64,000 nt of DNA, from NCBI GenBank assembly GCA_902558075.1, contig CACECO010000001.1, forward strand, positions 124,001-188,000. The letters run 5' to 3'. This document shows, one piece after another, positions 9,757 to 18,316 of the stretch (position 1 is its first letter; the number at the start of each line of letters is the position of its first letter). The DNA comes from an uncultured Litorivicinus sp. (lineage in GTDB: Bacteria > Pseudomonadota > Gammaproteobacteria > Pseudomonadales > Litorivicinaceae). The notes below the pieces were generated by a model, which did no database searches, had not been told where the DNA came from, and saw nothing but the letters and a program-made list of their open reading frames with translations. The position numbers and the translations under genes are program-made.

Positions 9757-10439
9757 TCCAAGGGGAAAGAAATCACTCCAGCCAACTGAATGTGCTGTGG
9801 CGTGATTTCTGTCCCCAGAGCATGAAACATAACGCCAAGATCACGAGCTCTCTGACACGCATCGGCAAAAGCGCCATCAAGCTCTCGATATGGGCTCACA
9901 AACTGAATTCCGGTATGCATCGCAACAAAGACCAAATGCGTCTCGATTCCATCGGCGGCCATGTCTGCCAAAAGATTCACATGTTGCGTTGCACGCTCAG
10001 ATGGCGCATCTGGAAATAATCCGACACCCCAATCGCCACACAACGTGACCGATTTGATTTCAACGTATACCGGTCGACTACCACGCGCCAATTCAAGGTC
10101 AAAGCGATGTGACCCGACAGTCGGCTCACGGCGGACAAAGGTCACCTCTGGGATCCAACGTGACAAATCAGTCAAGGACAATAACTCATTGGCCCGAGCG
10201 GTGTTAATACATGCCATGCCCAAAGATGTTTCAACTAATTCCCAAGCAAACCCTAATTTTCGCGCGGGTGGTTGTTGACGAAACCAAACACGTGAACCTT
10301 CATCAAGCAATCCAGTCATACGACCTGTGTTTGCACAGTGAGCGGTAATCACCCCATCACTTGTATCGATGTCAGCAAAAAATCGTTTGTATCGACGAAC
10401 AAACCGCCCTTCGATTAGCGATTGCTGATACTTAATCAT
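9753..10439 (-). CDS. sfsA: SfsA family protein (sugar fermentation stimulation)
   Basis: 228 residues. SfsA proteins carry an OB-like N-terminus and a nuclease-like C-terminal fold; their biological role remains poorly defined (DNA binding and effects on maltose genes in E. coli). Here GRFVRRYKRFFADI, TAHCANTGRMTGLL, SHRFDLEL and the late VEIKSVTLCG match the family, the last being the place of the nuclease-like acidic/Lys residues. The true start (MIKYQQSL) overlaps the end of the upstream aminotransferase by 8 nt; the longer ORF in the track is a shadow of that gene. Probably co-transcribed with it. Confidence 0.9.
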   Translation of the reverse strand: MIKYQQSLIEGRFVRRYKRFFADIDTSDGVITAHCANTGRMTGLLDEGSRVWFRQQPPARKLGFAWELVETSLGMACINTARANELLSLTDLSRWIPEVTFVRREPTVGSHRFDLELARGSRPVYVEIKSVTLCGDWGVGLFPDAPSERATQHVNLLADMAADGIETHLVFVAMHTGIQFVSPYRELDGAFADACQRARDLGVMFHALGTEITPQHIQLAGVISFPLD

Positions 10440-11604
10440 GAATAAAACGGGCCATTCTATCGAGTGCTTCGAGCAATCGATCAACCGGTTGCGTATAGGC
10501 GATACGAAGCCAGGTTGGTGGAAGACTGTGCGAAAAATCAATGCCTGGAGTAATCGCGACACCTGTCTTACGAATTAAATCGGAACAGAATTGCTGACTT
10601 TCACTCGTGATATCTGATGCATCTACAAACACGTAAAACGCACCATCAGGCTCCGCAGCAATCTGAAAACCCATCGCCTCTAGGCGAGGGATTAACAGGT
10701 CGCGGCGCGCTTTCAATTCGCGCCGATGCATCTCTGCTTCTTGCAACGCTTCAGACTCGAAACAAGCAAGCGCGGCTTCTTGTGCAAATGATGGCGCACA
10801 AATGAAAAGGTGCTGCGCTAATCGTTGTGTCGCTTCGAGCGCATAATCTGGAATCACAAGCCAGCCAAGGCGCCAACCTGTCATGTTGAAATATTTCGAA
10901 AAACTTCCGACCACGAAATGTTGATCCGAGATCGTAAGACTGCTGCACAACGCATCGTTAAACGCGAGACTCTGATAGATCTCATCGACAATTAAGTGGC
11001 GATGCGTTGTTAAGCACCAGTGGATCATCCGCTCAAGCTCTGCACGAGGAACAGCCTGTCCTGTTGGATTTGCTGGATGTGCGAGCATTAGTGTCCGATC
11101 ATTCGCTGTCACCTCCGCCTCGAGTGCTTTACACGTTGGCTGAAACTGCGTTGTCACGTCGGTCGTAATCCAATGAACTTCGCCGCCCACTGCTTCGACA
11201 AATCTTGGATTGCATGGATATGCTGGATCAGCCATCAGTACCCCATCTCCGGGGTTTGTGGTTGCAGCTGAAGCCAACAAGAGACCTCCTGATGCTCCCA
11301 TAGTGATCTGTATTCGTCGCGCTGGTACATCCAAACCGTGCGATTGATACCAAGCCGATAGTGCATCTCTTAACCTCTCAACACCACGAGAATCAGTGTA
11401 TCTGGTCTTCCCAGCTTCCAAGGCAGTGCAGGCGCGCTCAATTACAGACGACGATGTTGGAAAATCAGGCTCCCCGACTTCAAGGTGAATCACATCAACA
11501 CCCCGAGACTCCAGTTCTTCTGCAATCCGGACTACTTCCATCACATGAAAAGGAGGGATCGTCTGCAATCTGTCAGCCAATGGGCGCGGATCAAGAGGTC
11601 TCAA
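10432..11604 (-). CDS. PLP-dependent class I aminotransferase
   Basis: 390-residue fold-type I aminotransferase of the aspartate/alanine aminotransferase superfamily. Visible motifs: substrate region VGEPDFPT (43-50), HPANPTGQ (about 176-183, PLP-contacting Asn), VDEIY (206-210, Asp that binds the pyridine nitrogen), Schiff-base Lys237 in GSFSKYFNMTGWRLGW, and the carboxylate-binding Arg near TWLRIAYTQ. Substrate specificity cannot be read. It lies upstream of sfsA with an 8-nt overlap and is divergent from dksA; pseudomonads have a comparable aminotransferase at this place in front of dksA. Family certain, substrate not. Confidence 0.9.
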   Translation of the reverse strand: MRPLDPRPLADRLQTIPPFHVMEVVRIAEELESRGVDVIHLEVGEPDFPTSSSVIERACTALEAGKTRYTDSRGVERLRDALSAWYQSHGLDVPARRIQITMGASGGLLLASAATTNPGDGVLMADPAYPCNPRFVEAVGGEVHWITTDVTTQFQPTCKALEAEVTANDRTLMLAHPANPTGQAVPRAELERMIHWCLTTHRHLIVDEIYQSLAFNDALCSSLTISDQHFVVGSFSKYFNMTGWRLGWLVIPDYALEATQRLAQHLFICAPSFAQEAALACFESEALQEAEMHRRELKARRDLLIPRLEAMGFQIAAEPDGAFYVFVDASDITSESQQFCSDLIRKTGVAITPGIDFSHSLPPTWLRIAYTQPVDRLLEALDRMARFIHD

Positions 11605-11694
11605 TATGTTCTCCAGTTGAAAGAAGGTGGTAGAGTCGTCGATGTTCTGATATTTTTTCGCGTCTCATTTTTATAGTGTGGAGTTTCGCCGACA

Positions 11695-12129
11695 ATGGCA
11701 ACGAATAAAAAAGAATCACTCTTAGGCTATGTAGATCCGTACCAAGCATCGAAAGGTGAAGAGTACATGAGTGAGGCGATGCGTGAACACTTCGTGCAGA
11801 TTCTTGATCTGTGGAAACGGAATCTTATGGAAGAAGTTGACCGCACCGTTTCGCACATGAAAGAGGAAGCAGCAAACTTCGCTGACCCAGCCGACCGTGC
11901 CACGCAAGAGGAAGAGTTCAGTCTCGAACTTCGTACCAGGGATCGTGAACGGAAACTGATTAAGAAGATCGATAAAACACTTGAGGCGATTGAAAACGAT
12001 GACTACGGTTTTTGCGAAACATGCGGAATCGAGATCGGTCTTCGTCGCCTAGAAGCGCGCCCAACAGCGACTCAGTGCGTCGACTGCAAAACACTCGACG
12101 AGCTCCGCGAAAAACAAACTGGCGCATAA
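11695..12129 (+). CDS. dksA: DksA, RNA polymerase-binding transcription factor
   Basis: Binds the secondary channel of RNA polymerase and, with ppGpp, controls rRNA and amino-acid promoters. 144 residues. Long coiled-coil region (about 25-100) whose tip carries DPADRATQEEE, with the acidic residues that reach the active site (Asp64, Asp67). The zinc finger is complete: C107, C110, C128, C131 (CETC and CVDC). gluQ follows after 4 nt, a conserved linkage. Confidence 0.96.
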   Translation: MATNKKESLLGYVDPYQASKGEEYMSEAMREHFVQILDLWKRNLMEEVDRTVSHMKEEAANFADPADRATQEEEFSLELRTRDRERKLIKKIDKTLEAIENDDYGFCETCGIEIGLRRLEARPTATQCVDCKTLDELREKQTGA

Positions 12130-12133
12130 TCGT

Positions 12134-13003
12134 TTGGCTCAATATCGTGGTCGATTTGCACCCTCAGCGACCGGCCCGTTGCATCTCGGGTCCATTCTTG
12201 CTGCACTCGTCAGCTATATACATGCAAAACACCATCATGGTGATTGGTTGATTCGCATTGATGACCTCGACAGGAAACGGTGTAATCAAATCCATGTTGA
12301 TTCGATCCTTGATTGTCTGGATGCATTTGGATTCAGCCCCTCTGCATCGGTTTGTCGACAAACAGACCGCATATCGGACTACCAAAACGCTCTGAGTTCA
12401 CTCGAAGAACAAGGACGTCTCTATCCGTGTAGTTGTACTCGGAAATCACTTCCAAAAGGACCTTACCCGGGTTTTTGTCGTAATCAAATTGGCCAAACGT
12501 TGATCGCAGATAGAGCGGTGCGAATTGATGCCAGTGACATCGATCTGATGGTAGATGATCTAATTACGACGTCATCAATCAGCCAGCCATCCGGAGATTT
12601 TATCGTCAAGCGACGTGATGGATTCTTCGCCTATCAGCTGGCGTGTGCGGTCGATGAGCGGATCGATGGAATTACGCATGTGATCCGAGGAATTGATCTT
12701 CTTGATTCAACACCCATGCAACGGTTCATCATGAAATGTCTTGGGTATGAAAGCCCAACATACGGGCATTTTCCCGTTTTAGTCGGTGCTGATGGTACAA
12801 AGTTATCCAAACAAACATTCGCTGAACCTGTGGATTGGACTCGGCCAGGTGCGACTTTTGCCTTGATTTCACGATTACTGTTACTAAAAGATACACCCGG
12901 ACCGAACGAGCACGCACAAGTGTGGTTGGACTATTTTATATCGTTGGAAAATTTCATCCCATTGATTGTCAAGGCTTCAGAAGCCAATACCCTTTCGATC
13001 TAG
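12134..13003 (+). CDS. gluQ: Glutamyl-Q tRNA(Asp) synthetase
   Basis: Truncated GluRS paralogue that attaches glutamate to queuosine at position 34 of tRNA(Asp). 289 residues, lacking the anticodon-binding half of real GluRS. The HIGH-like signature is in FAPSATGPLHLGSILAA and the KMSKS-like lysine in GTKLSKQ. The zinc cysteines CSC...CR appear at about 99-120 (YPCSCTRKS, PGFCR). The start is read as TTG, 4 nt after the dksA stop. dksA-gluQ is a standard operon. Confidence 0.93.
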   Translation: MAQYRGRFAPSATGPLHLGSILAALVSYIHAKHHHGDWLIRIDDLDRKRCNQIHVDSILDCLDAFGFSPSASVCRQTDRISDYQNALSSLEEQGRLYPCSCTRKSLPKGPYPGFCRNQIGQTLIADRAVRIDASDIDLMVDDLITTSSISQPSGDFIVKRRDGFFAYQLACAVDERIDGITHVIRGIDLLDSTPMQRFIMKCLGYESPTYGHFPVLVGADGTKLSKQTFAEPVDWTRPGATFALISRLLLLKDTPGPNEHAQVWLDYFISLENFIPLIVKASEANTLSI

Positions 13004-13036
13004 AAACTCGTAAACTATCTCCAAACAAGGGTGCTT

Positions 13037-14365
13037 ATGGCAACGCTACTTCTCGTTACAGACGAAGCAATTATTCGAAAGTCTATTCAACTTGGACTCG
13101 AGCAACGCAGACATCATGTGTTGATCGCCGAGTCGGTCAAGGAAGCGATATCCCAGAAAAGGGACATCGATTGCGTTGTTTGTGAGCATCGACTTGCCGA
13201 CGGATCAGGGATTGATTTGATATCTCACTTTAAACCCGTGCCTCTGATTTTACTTGTTGGCCAAGTGTCCCTCCAAGCCGGAATTTTGGCAATGCGAAAA
13301 GGCGCTTTCGATTGTTTCACCAAGCCTGTTGATCACAACGATTTGCTTCGATCGATCGAAAAAGCAACAGCGACGAGATCCACGATCAGCACAGACATGA
13401 TGATTGGACAGAGCGTAGTCATGCTGAAATTAAAAAAGCAGATATTACGAGTGGCCCCTCTTGAAACAACAATTTTAATCGGGGGTGAATCTGGAACTGG
13501 CAAAGAACTGGTCGCAAAATCCATTCATCAAATGTCCTCACGATCAGAAAAAGACATGATTTCAGTCAACTGCGCTGCAATCCCAAAGCCACTCATTGAA
13601 GCAGAGATCTTTGGCCACGTGAAAGGCGCATTTACGGGCGCAACACAGGATAGAGCTGGGTTAATCGAGTCCGCAGACGGATCGACTCTTTTCTTAGACG
13701 AAATCGGTGAGCTCCCATTAGAAGCGCAATCTCGATTGCTAAGAGTACTTCAGGAAGGCGAGATTCAAAGAGTGGGGAGCACCGACCGAACATATGTCAA
13801 TGTTCGATTGGTCGCCGCGACACATCGGAATTTGCTGGACATGGTCTCGAAAGGCCAATTTCGAGAAGACCTCTATTACCGACTCAATGTCATTGAACTG
13901 CGATGTCCACCACTCAGAGATCGTGGAGAAGATATCATGGTTCTTGCCGAAGCTGTTCTCGACCGGGTCAAACATCAGGTGAATCGACCCGAACTGAGAT
14001 TTAGTGACAGTATCCAGGCATCGATCAAAAGTCACCCATGGCCAGGTAACGTTCGAGAACTCGGTAATGTCATCGAAAGAGCAGTGGTCTTATCCGAAGG
14101 TCCTTTGATCGATCACTCGGATCTTGGACTAGCAGGCGCGCCCGATACAGATAACACGTTTTCTGCAAAAGAACAGCGGCCAATGGGTCGCGCCCAGCCA
14201 ACGATGTCGCTTGAAGACTATTTTCAACATTTTGTGCTGTCCCATGAAGACCAAATGAGCGAAACCGAGCTAGCCAAGCGACTGGGCATCAGCCGAAAGA
14301 GTCTTTGGGAGCGGAGAAATCGTCTGGGAATTCCTCGGCGTAAAGACGAGTTGAAAAATTCGTAA
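13037..14365 (+). CDS. cbrB: CbrB-like sigma-54-dependent response regulator with a non-canonical receiver
   Basis: 442 residues in three parts: receiver (1-115), AAA+ sigma-54 activation domain (about 125-365) with Walker A GGESGTGKE, the sigma-54-contacting GAFTGA loop, and the arginine-finger region, then a Fis-type HTH (ELAKRLGISRKSLWERRNRLGIPRRK). Position between gluQ and pcnB and the C-terminal sequence match CbrB, which with the kinase CbrA controls carbon/nitrogen balance in pseudomonads. Two oddities: no cbrA gene is present between gluQ and this gene, and the residue at the phosphoacceptor position is Glu50 (CVVCEHRLADGSG) instead of Asp; the switch Ser/Thr also looks replaced (ILLVGQV), while Lys96 (FTKPVD) is kept. 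It may therefore act without phosphorylation. The ATG at 13037 has AAGG 6 nt upstream. Confidence 0.82.
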   Translation: MATLLLVTDEAIIRKSIQLGLEQRRHHVLIAESVKEAISQKRDIDCVVCEHRLADGSGIDLISHFKPVPLILLVGQVSLQAGILAMRKGAFDCFTKPVDHNDLLRSIEKATATRSTISTDMMIGQSVVMLKLKKQILRVAPLETTILIGGESGTGKELVAKSIHQMSSRSEKDMISVNCAAIPKPLIEAEIFGHVKGAFTGATQDRAGLIESADGSTLFLDEIGELPLEAQSRLLRVLQEGEIQRVGSTDRTYVNVRLVAATHRNLLDMVSKGQFREDLYYRLNVIELRCPPLRDRGEDIMVLAEAVLDRVKHQVNRPELRFSDSIQASIKSHPWPGNVRELGNVIERAVVLSEGPLIDHSDLGLAGAPDTDNTFSAKEQRPMGRAQPTMSLEDYFQHFVLSHEDQMSETELAKRLGISRKSLWERRNRLGIPRRKDELKNS

Positions 14366-14479
14366 CACCTACTTGCTACTTGTAGTAACGACACGTAACG
14401 ATTTTTCTCGAAAAAAAGTTACCCATAGGTCTAATCTTAGTGATCTCTTATTTTGTATATGATTGCACCTGTTCGAGAT

Positions 14480-14742
14480 AAGACTAATAAAAAAGAACAG
14501 AAGCAGTGACAACAATAAAAAGATAGCTGAATGAGATTACGGTTCACTGTGAGAACTGAGTTTCACGGGAGCAGATTTGTTTCCTTAGGCCGATAACAAT
14601 TAAAAAGCGAAAGCTAAGGCCTTAGTTGCCTAAATAGTAACTTGAGACTGAGATTGCACAATGAAAGGTAATTTCGATTGGTGCGAATAATAAAAATAAT
14701 CAACAACGCACAACCATTAAAAGGGGCGAAAGCCCCTTTTTT
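14480..14742 (+). ncRNA. Candidate CrcZ-like Hfq/Crc-titrating small RNA
   Basis: The 425 nt between the CbrB-like gene and pcnB hold no ORF but have sRNA-like content. Catabolite-activity motifs AAnAAnAA occur at 14486-14493 (AATAAAAA), 14511-14518 (AACAATAA), 14686-14693 (AATAATAA) and 14692-14699 (AAAAATAA), with near matches at 14595 (AACAATTA) and 14695. A CCTTAG/CTAAGG stem near 14583-14617 presents one near match in its loop. The segment ends in a strong intrinsic terminator. In Pseudomonas CrcZ is encoded at exactly this spot. The 5' end is a guess. No good sigma-54 promoter (GG-N10-GC with TGGCAC/TTGC) was seen in the gap, and the A-rich background makes chance motifs possible. Confidence 0.5.
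14719..14742 (+). terminator. Intrinsic terminator before pcnB
   Basis: Perfect GC stem GGGGC-GAAA-GCCCC followed by a run of six T, with a preceding A-run that could pair with it. It would end the candidate sRNA or a read-through transcript of the CbrB-like gene and separates both from pcnB. Confidence 0.88.
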
Positions 14743-14790
14743 GTTGATGGGCTCTGGTATCATTTCTACTTGTGCTACTGGAGTCTTCTA

Positions 14791-16119
14791 TTGTTTTCGG
14801 TGTTTAAAAAGAAATCTTCTCAAAGCGCTCACATCTTCAAAGATGTGGTGACTCAGGAGTATCACGGAATTAATCAACGAGATCTATCGCATGGCAGTTT
14901 ACGGGTCATTGAGGTCCTTCAACATGCAGGGTTCGAAGCCTATCTTGTTGGTGGAGGAATTCGTGATTTGTTACTCGGAAAACACCCAAAAGACTTCGAT
15001 GTTGCGACTAGCGCCAAACCAGTTGAAATTCAGAAACTATTTCGAAAAGCGCGTATCATCGGGCGACGCTTCCAGATCGTCCATGTTCGTATGGGGCCTG
15101 AAATCATTGAAGTGACAACCTTCAGAGGTTCTGCTGAAAATAGCCATTTACAACGAGCGAATGCGTCAGGCATGTTGGTTCGCGACAATGTCTTTGGATC
15201 AGTTGAGGATGACGCTGTACGCCGCGACTTCACAATGAACGCGCTCTACTACGATCCATCTAACCATGAAGTCCTGGACTTTGTTGGCGGCTACGATGAT
15301 CTCGAGGATGGGTTGATTCGAATCATTGGTGACCCTGAGACGCGCTACCGCGAAGATCCAGTGCGTATGCTTAGAGCTGTGAGGTTTGTTGGAAAGTTAG
15401 GCCTTCAACTCGAGGCTGACACAGCAGAACCCCTTCGGCGTCTCGCTCCCCTTTTGAGAGATGTCTCGCCATCGCGGCTATTCGATGAAATCTTGAAATT
15501 ACTTCAGGCAGGCCACGGTCAAGCAACGTTCCCTGAACTCGTTAAATACGATCTGTTACGACCGTTGTTTCCGCAAACTGAAGCCCTGTTCGGCGAGGCC
15601 GATGATTTGCACCACCAACACTTGATAGATCTAGCTCTTTTAAATACGGATAAAAGATTGAATGAAGGCAAGTCAGTGACCCCCGCATTCTTGTATGCAG
15701 CACTTCACTGGCCTAAGGTTCAGCATCGATGGGAAGAGCTCCAGGCTGAGGGACACGGACGCGCACCCGCCCTTGCAATCGCATGCTCTGAAACCCTCGA
15801 CTTTAATCAGCAATTCATTGCGATACCCAAGCGTTTCAGCGTCACCATCCGAGAAATCTGGGAACTGCAAATGAAGCTTGAAAAGCGACATGGCCGTCGT
15901 CCAGACTCAACCCTTGAGCATCCGAGGTTCCGTGCCGGATATGACTTCCTTCTGTTACGTGAACTCTCCGGTGAAATCCAAGGCGGGCTTGGCGAGTGGT
16001 GGACCCAGTATCAAATTGCCGATGACGCGCTACGCCGTGATCTGATTGCATCAGTCAAAGATGATCAGGACGAACTAAAAGCACGGTGTCCGCGCAGACG
16101 GTCGAAGCGCCGTGACTAG
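14791..16119 (+). CDS. pcnB: Poly(A) polymerase I
   Basis: Adds 3' poly(A) tails that promote RNA decay. About 442 residues. Nucleotidyltransferase head: YLVGGGIRDLLLG with the catalytic pair in KDFDVAT, then EDDAVRRDFTMNALYY and the REDPVRMLRAVRF motif that marks PcnB/CCA-type enzymes. The C-terminus ends in a very basic tail (RRRSKRRD), as expected for an RNA-binding PcnB rather than a CCA enzyme. The start is read as TTG at 14791 because GGAG lies 7 nt upstream. It overlaps folK by 8 nt. Confidence 0.93.
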   Translation: MFSVFKKKSSQSAHIFKDVVTQEYHGINQRDLSHGSLRVIEVLQHAGFEAYLVGGGIRDLLLGKHPKDFDVATSAKPVEIQKLFRKARIIGRRFQIVHVRMGPEIIEVTTFRGSAENSHLQRANASGMLVRDNVFGSVEDDAVRRDFTMNALYYDPSNHEVLDFVGGYDDLEDGLIRIIGDPETRYREDPVRMLRAVRFVGKLGLQLEADTAEPLRRLAPLLRDVSPSRLFDEILKLLQAGHGQATFPELVKYDLLRPLFPQTEALFGEADDLHHQHLIDLALLNTDKRLNEGKSVTPAFLYAALHWPKVQHRWEELQAEGHGRAPALAIACSETLDFNQQFIAIPKRFSVTIREIWELQMKLEKRHGRRPDSTLEHPRFRAGYDFLLLRELSGEIQGGLGEWWTQYQIADDALRRDLIASVKDDQDELKARCPRRRSKRRD

Positions 16120-16585
16120 TCACGTTTTCTTGGCACTTGGCTCAAATCTGAATGATCCAGTAGCCCAGATCCAACAAGCAATTACAGCCTTAGCAAGCTC
16201 AGTCGATGCAATTGAATGCGCGCCGCTTTATCAATCCAAACCGCTCGGACCGCAAGATCAACCGGACTTTGTAAACACAGTCATTTCAGGCTATACAGAC
16301 CTTAGTCCAAACGCGTTGTTGTCCGCCCTCCAAGGGATCGAAAAGCAACAGCAGCGAGTTAAAAACCAACATTGGGGACCAAGAACGATCGATATTGATA
16401 TCTTATTTTACGACGATCTTCGATTGAACACGCCTCAACTCACGATTCCGCATAAAGAGCTGTTTTATCGCTCATTTGTGACCATTCCACTGTTCGACCT
16501 AATTCCTAACGGAATAATGCCAACAGGTGACCAACTCGAACGAAACCGCTACGATTCCTCGAAGTTGGTTCAAATCGATACATAG
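16112..16585 (+). CDS. folK: HPPK, 2-amino-4-hydroxy-6-hydroxymethyldihydropteridine pyrophosphokinase
   Basis: Folate pathway kinase that transfers pyrophosphate from ATP to the pterin. 157 residues; FLALGSNLNDP at the N-terminus and the signature WGPRTIDIDILFYDD (about 90-104) with metal-binding aspartates are diagnostic. GTG start inside the end of pcnB. panB follows after 10 nt; pcnB-folK-panB-panC is a conserved order. Confidence 0.96.
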   Translation: MTSHVFLALGSNLNDPVAQIQQAITALASSVDAIECAPLYQSKPLGPQDQPDFVNTVISGYTDLSPNALLSALQGIEKQQQRVKNQHWGPRTIDIDILFYDDLRLNTPQLTIPHKELFYRSFVTIPLFDLIPNGIMPTGDQLERNRYDSSKLVQIDT

Positions 16586-16595
16586 GAAGTACGCA

Positions 16596-17393
16596 GTGCC
16601 ACAGATCACCCTGAATACCCTCAAAAAACATCGCGCTGAAAATACAAAATTCAGTGTAGTCACTGCGTACGATGCCTGTTTCGCAAGCCTCGCCTCAGAC
16701 GCGGGCATCGACACGATTTTAGTTGGCGATTCGCTTGGTATGGTCCTCCAAGGACATCAAAGCACCCTGACGGTGACAGTCGGTGATATCGCCTACCATA
16801 CGCGTTGTGCAGCAGCCGCTGCATCTTCATGCTTGATCGTTGCCGATGTTCCTTTCATGGCGTCGGCCACCACGCAGGATGCAGTTTATACCGCCCGAGA
16901 GTTGATGCAAGCGGGTGCTCATGTTGTCAAAATCGAAGGTGGAACTAATCTCGTGGATCTCGTCAAACTGTATCGAGATCAAGGCGTTGCCACTTGTTGC
17001 CATCTTGGGCTGACACCGCAATTTGTCAATCAATTTGGCGGATATCGTGTTCAAGGCCGAACAGATGAAACCGCAAAGCGACTCATCGATGCCGCTGCAG
17101 CCCTCGACGACGCCGGAACAGACCTAATTTTACTCGAATGTGTTCCAAATCATGTCACTGAAGCAATCATGAATGTCACAACCGTTCCTGTCATTGGTAT
17201 CGGTGCCGGACCATCAACAACCGGTCAGGTACTCGTCATGCACGATCTGCTGGGGATTACCCCAGGTAAAAAGGCTCGGTTTGTGAAGAATTTCATGGCA
17301 TCCGCAGACTCAATTCTAGAAGCATTTCAAGCCTATAATCGAGCTGTTAAGAATGGCTCTTTCCCTGCACCGGAGCACTGCTTTGAAGAGTGA
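16596..17393 (+). CDS. panB: Ketopantoate hydroxymethyltransferase
   Basis: First committed step of pantothenate synthesis: alpha-ketoisovalerate plus methylene-THF gives ketopantoate. 265 residues. VTAYDACFASLASDAG, LVGDSLGMVLQGH (metal-binding Asp) and VKIEGG are family motifs, as is IGIGAGPSTTGQVLV near the C-terminus. The start is GTG at 16596 with AGGAAG 6 nt upstream; the track start lies inside folK. It overlaps panC by 11 nt if panC starts at TTG 17383. Confidence 0.96.
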   Translation: MPQITLNTLKKHRAENTKFSVVTAYDACFASLASDAGIDTILVGDSLGMVLQGHQSTLTVTVGDIAYHTRCAAAAASSCLIVADVPFMASATTQDAVYTARELMQAGAHVVKIEGGTNLVDLVKLYRDQGVATCCHLGLTPQFVNQFGGYRVQGRTDETAKRLIDAAAALDDAGTDLILLECVPNHVTEAIMNVTTVPVIGIGAGPSTTGQVLVMHDLLGITPGKKARFVKNFMASADSILEAFQAYNRAVKNGSFPAPEHCFEE

Positions 17394-18246
17394 TTCATCG
17401 CCCATCATATTTAACACTGTCAGCGACCTCCGGATATTCTTGGCAATAGCGCGCGGTAACGGGAAAACAGTCGGTTTTGTGCCCACCATGGGTAACTTGC
17501 ATCAAGGGCATCTCGACCTAGTGGAAAAGGCCTCTGACATATCGGATGTTGTCGTTGTGAGCATCTTTGTAAATCCGATGCAGTTCGGCCCACATGAAGA
17601 TTTTGATGCCTACCCAAGAACCTTAAAGGCAGACTGCAAAGCGCTTACCAATCACCCTTGCGATGCGATATTTGCGCCAACGGTTCGCGAAGTCTATCCA
17701 AAAGGCGTAAACACAGAAATTGACCTACCGAGTTTATCTACCATTTTATGCGGACATCATCGTCCTGGACATTTCAAAGGTGTTGCGACGGTCGTGGCAA
17801 AGCTTTTGAATATCGTACAACCTGACGTCGCCGTCTTTGGGAATAAAGATTATCAACAACTACAAGTGATCCAGACCATGGTCGCTGATTTACTGATACC
17901 AGTAACCATCGTTGGAGCCGACACAACCCGAGAACCGAGCGGCCTTGCAATGAGTAGCCGAAATGCATATCTCTCTGCAGAAGAAAAAGAAGCAGCCGCA
18001 ATGCTCTATGGGGCATTGAAACGGATTGGGGACACACTGCGGAGCGATTCTCAGGTCAGTAAGACACTGAGACAGCAAAAGGAGCGACTGACCGCTGCCG
18101 GCTTCGTACTCGACTACTTGGAAATCAGAGACGCTCAAGACTTGTCAAAATCCTATGTTGAGGCGGCTTCAGCTGTCATATTGGTCGCCGCAAAGCTTGG
18201 TCGAGCACGACTGATTGATAGTCTGGTAATTGAGTTAAAACACTGA
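17383..18246 (+). CDS. panC: Pantothenate synthetase
   Basis: ATP-dependent condensation of pantoate and beta-alanine. 287 residues from a TTG start chosen because GGAG lies 7 nt upstream; the track start gives ten extra residues inside panB. Nucleotidyltransferase motifs: FVPTMGNLHQGHLDLV (HxGH), FVNPMQFGPHEDFDAYPR, FGNKDYQQL and the KMSKS-like GLAMSSRNAYLS. With panB it makes pantothenate; panD is not in this window. Confidence 0.96.
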   Translation: MKSDSSPIIFNTVSDLRIFLAIARGNGKTVGFVPTMGNLHQGHLDLVEKASDISDVVVVSIFVNPMQFGPHEDFDAYPRTLKADCKALTNHPCDAIFAPTVREVYPKGVNTEIDLPSLSTILCGHHRPGHFKGVATVVAKLLNIVQPDVAVFGNKDYQQLQVIQTMVADLLIPVTIVGADTTREPSGLAMSSRNAYLSAEEKEAAAMLYGALKRIGDTLRSDSQVSKTLRQQKERLTAAGFVLDYLEIRDAQDLSKSYVEAASAVILVAAKLGRARLIDSLVIELKH

Positions 18247-18250
18247 CATA

Positions 18251-18277
18251 AAAAGCCCCGCAATTTGCGAGGCTTTT
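18251..18277. terminator. Bidirectional hairpin terminator between panC and pnp
   Basis: AAAAGCC...GGCTTTT stem with an inner C/G-rich part around AATT. It has A-runs on one side and T-runs on the other, so it can end both the rightward panC transcript and the leftward pnp transcript, which converge here. Confidence 0.75.
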
Positions 18278-18316
18278 CAACGTATTTCATCCGAGGCGCA
18301 TGCCTCCGATGTAAAC

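Noticed and set aside
14366-14500. Sigma-54 promoter for the candidate CrcZ-like RNA
   Set aside because: The near match TAACAC-CTAC-TTGCT has a one-base-short spacing and lacks the invariant GG, so it was not annotated.
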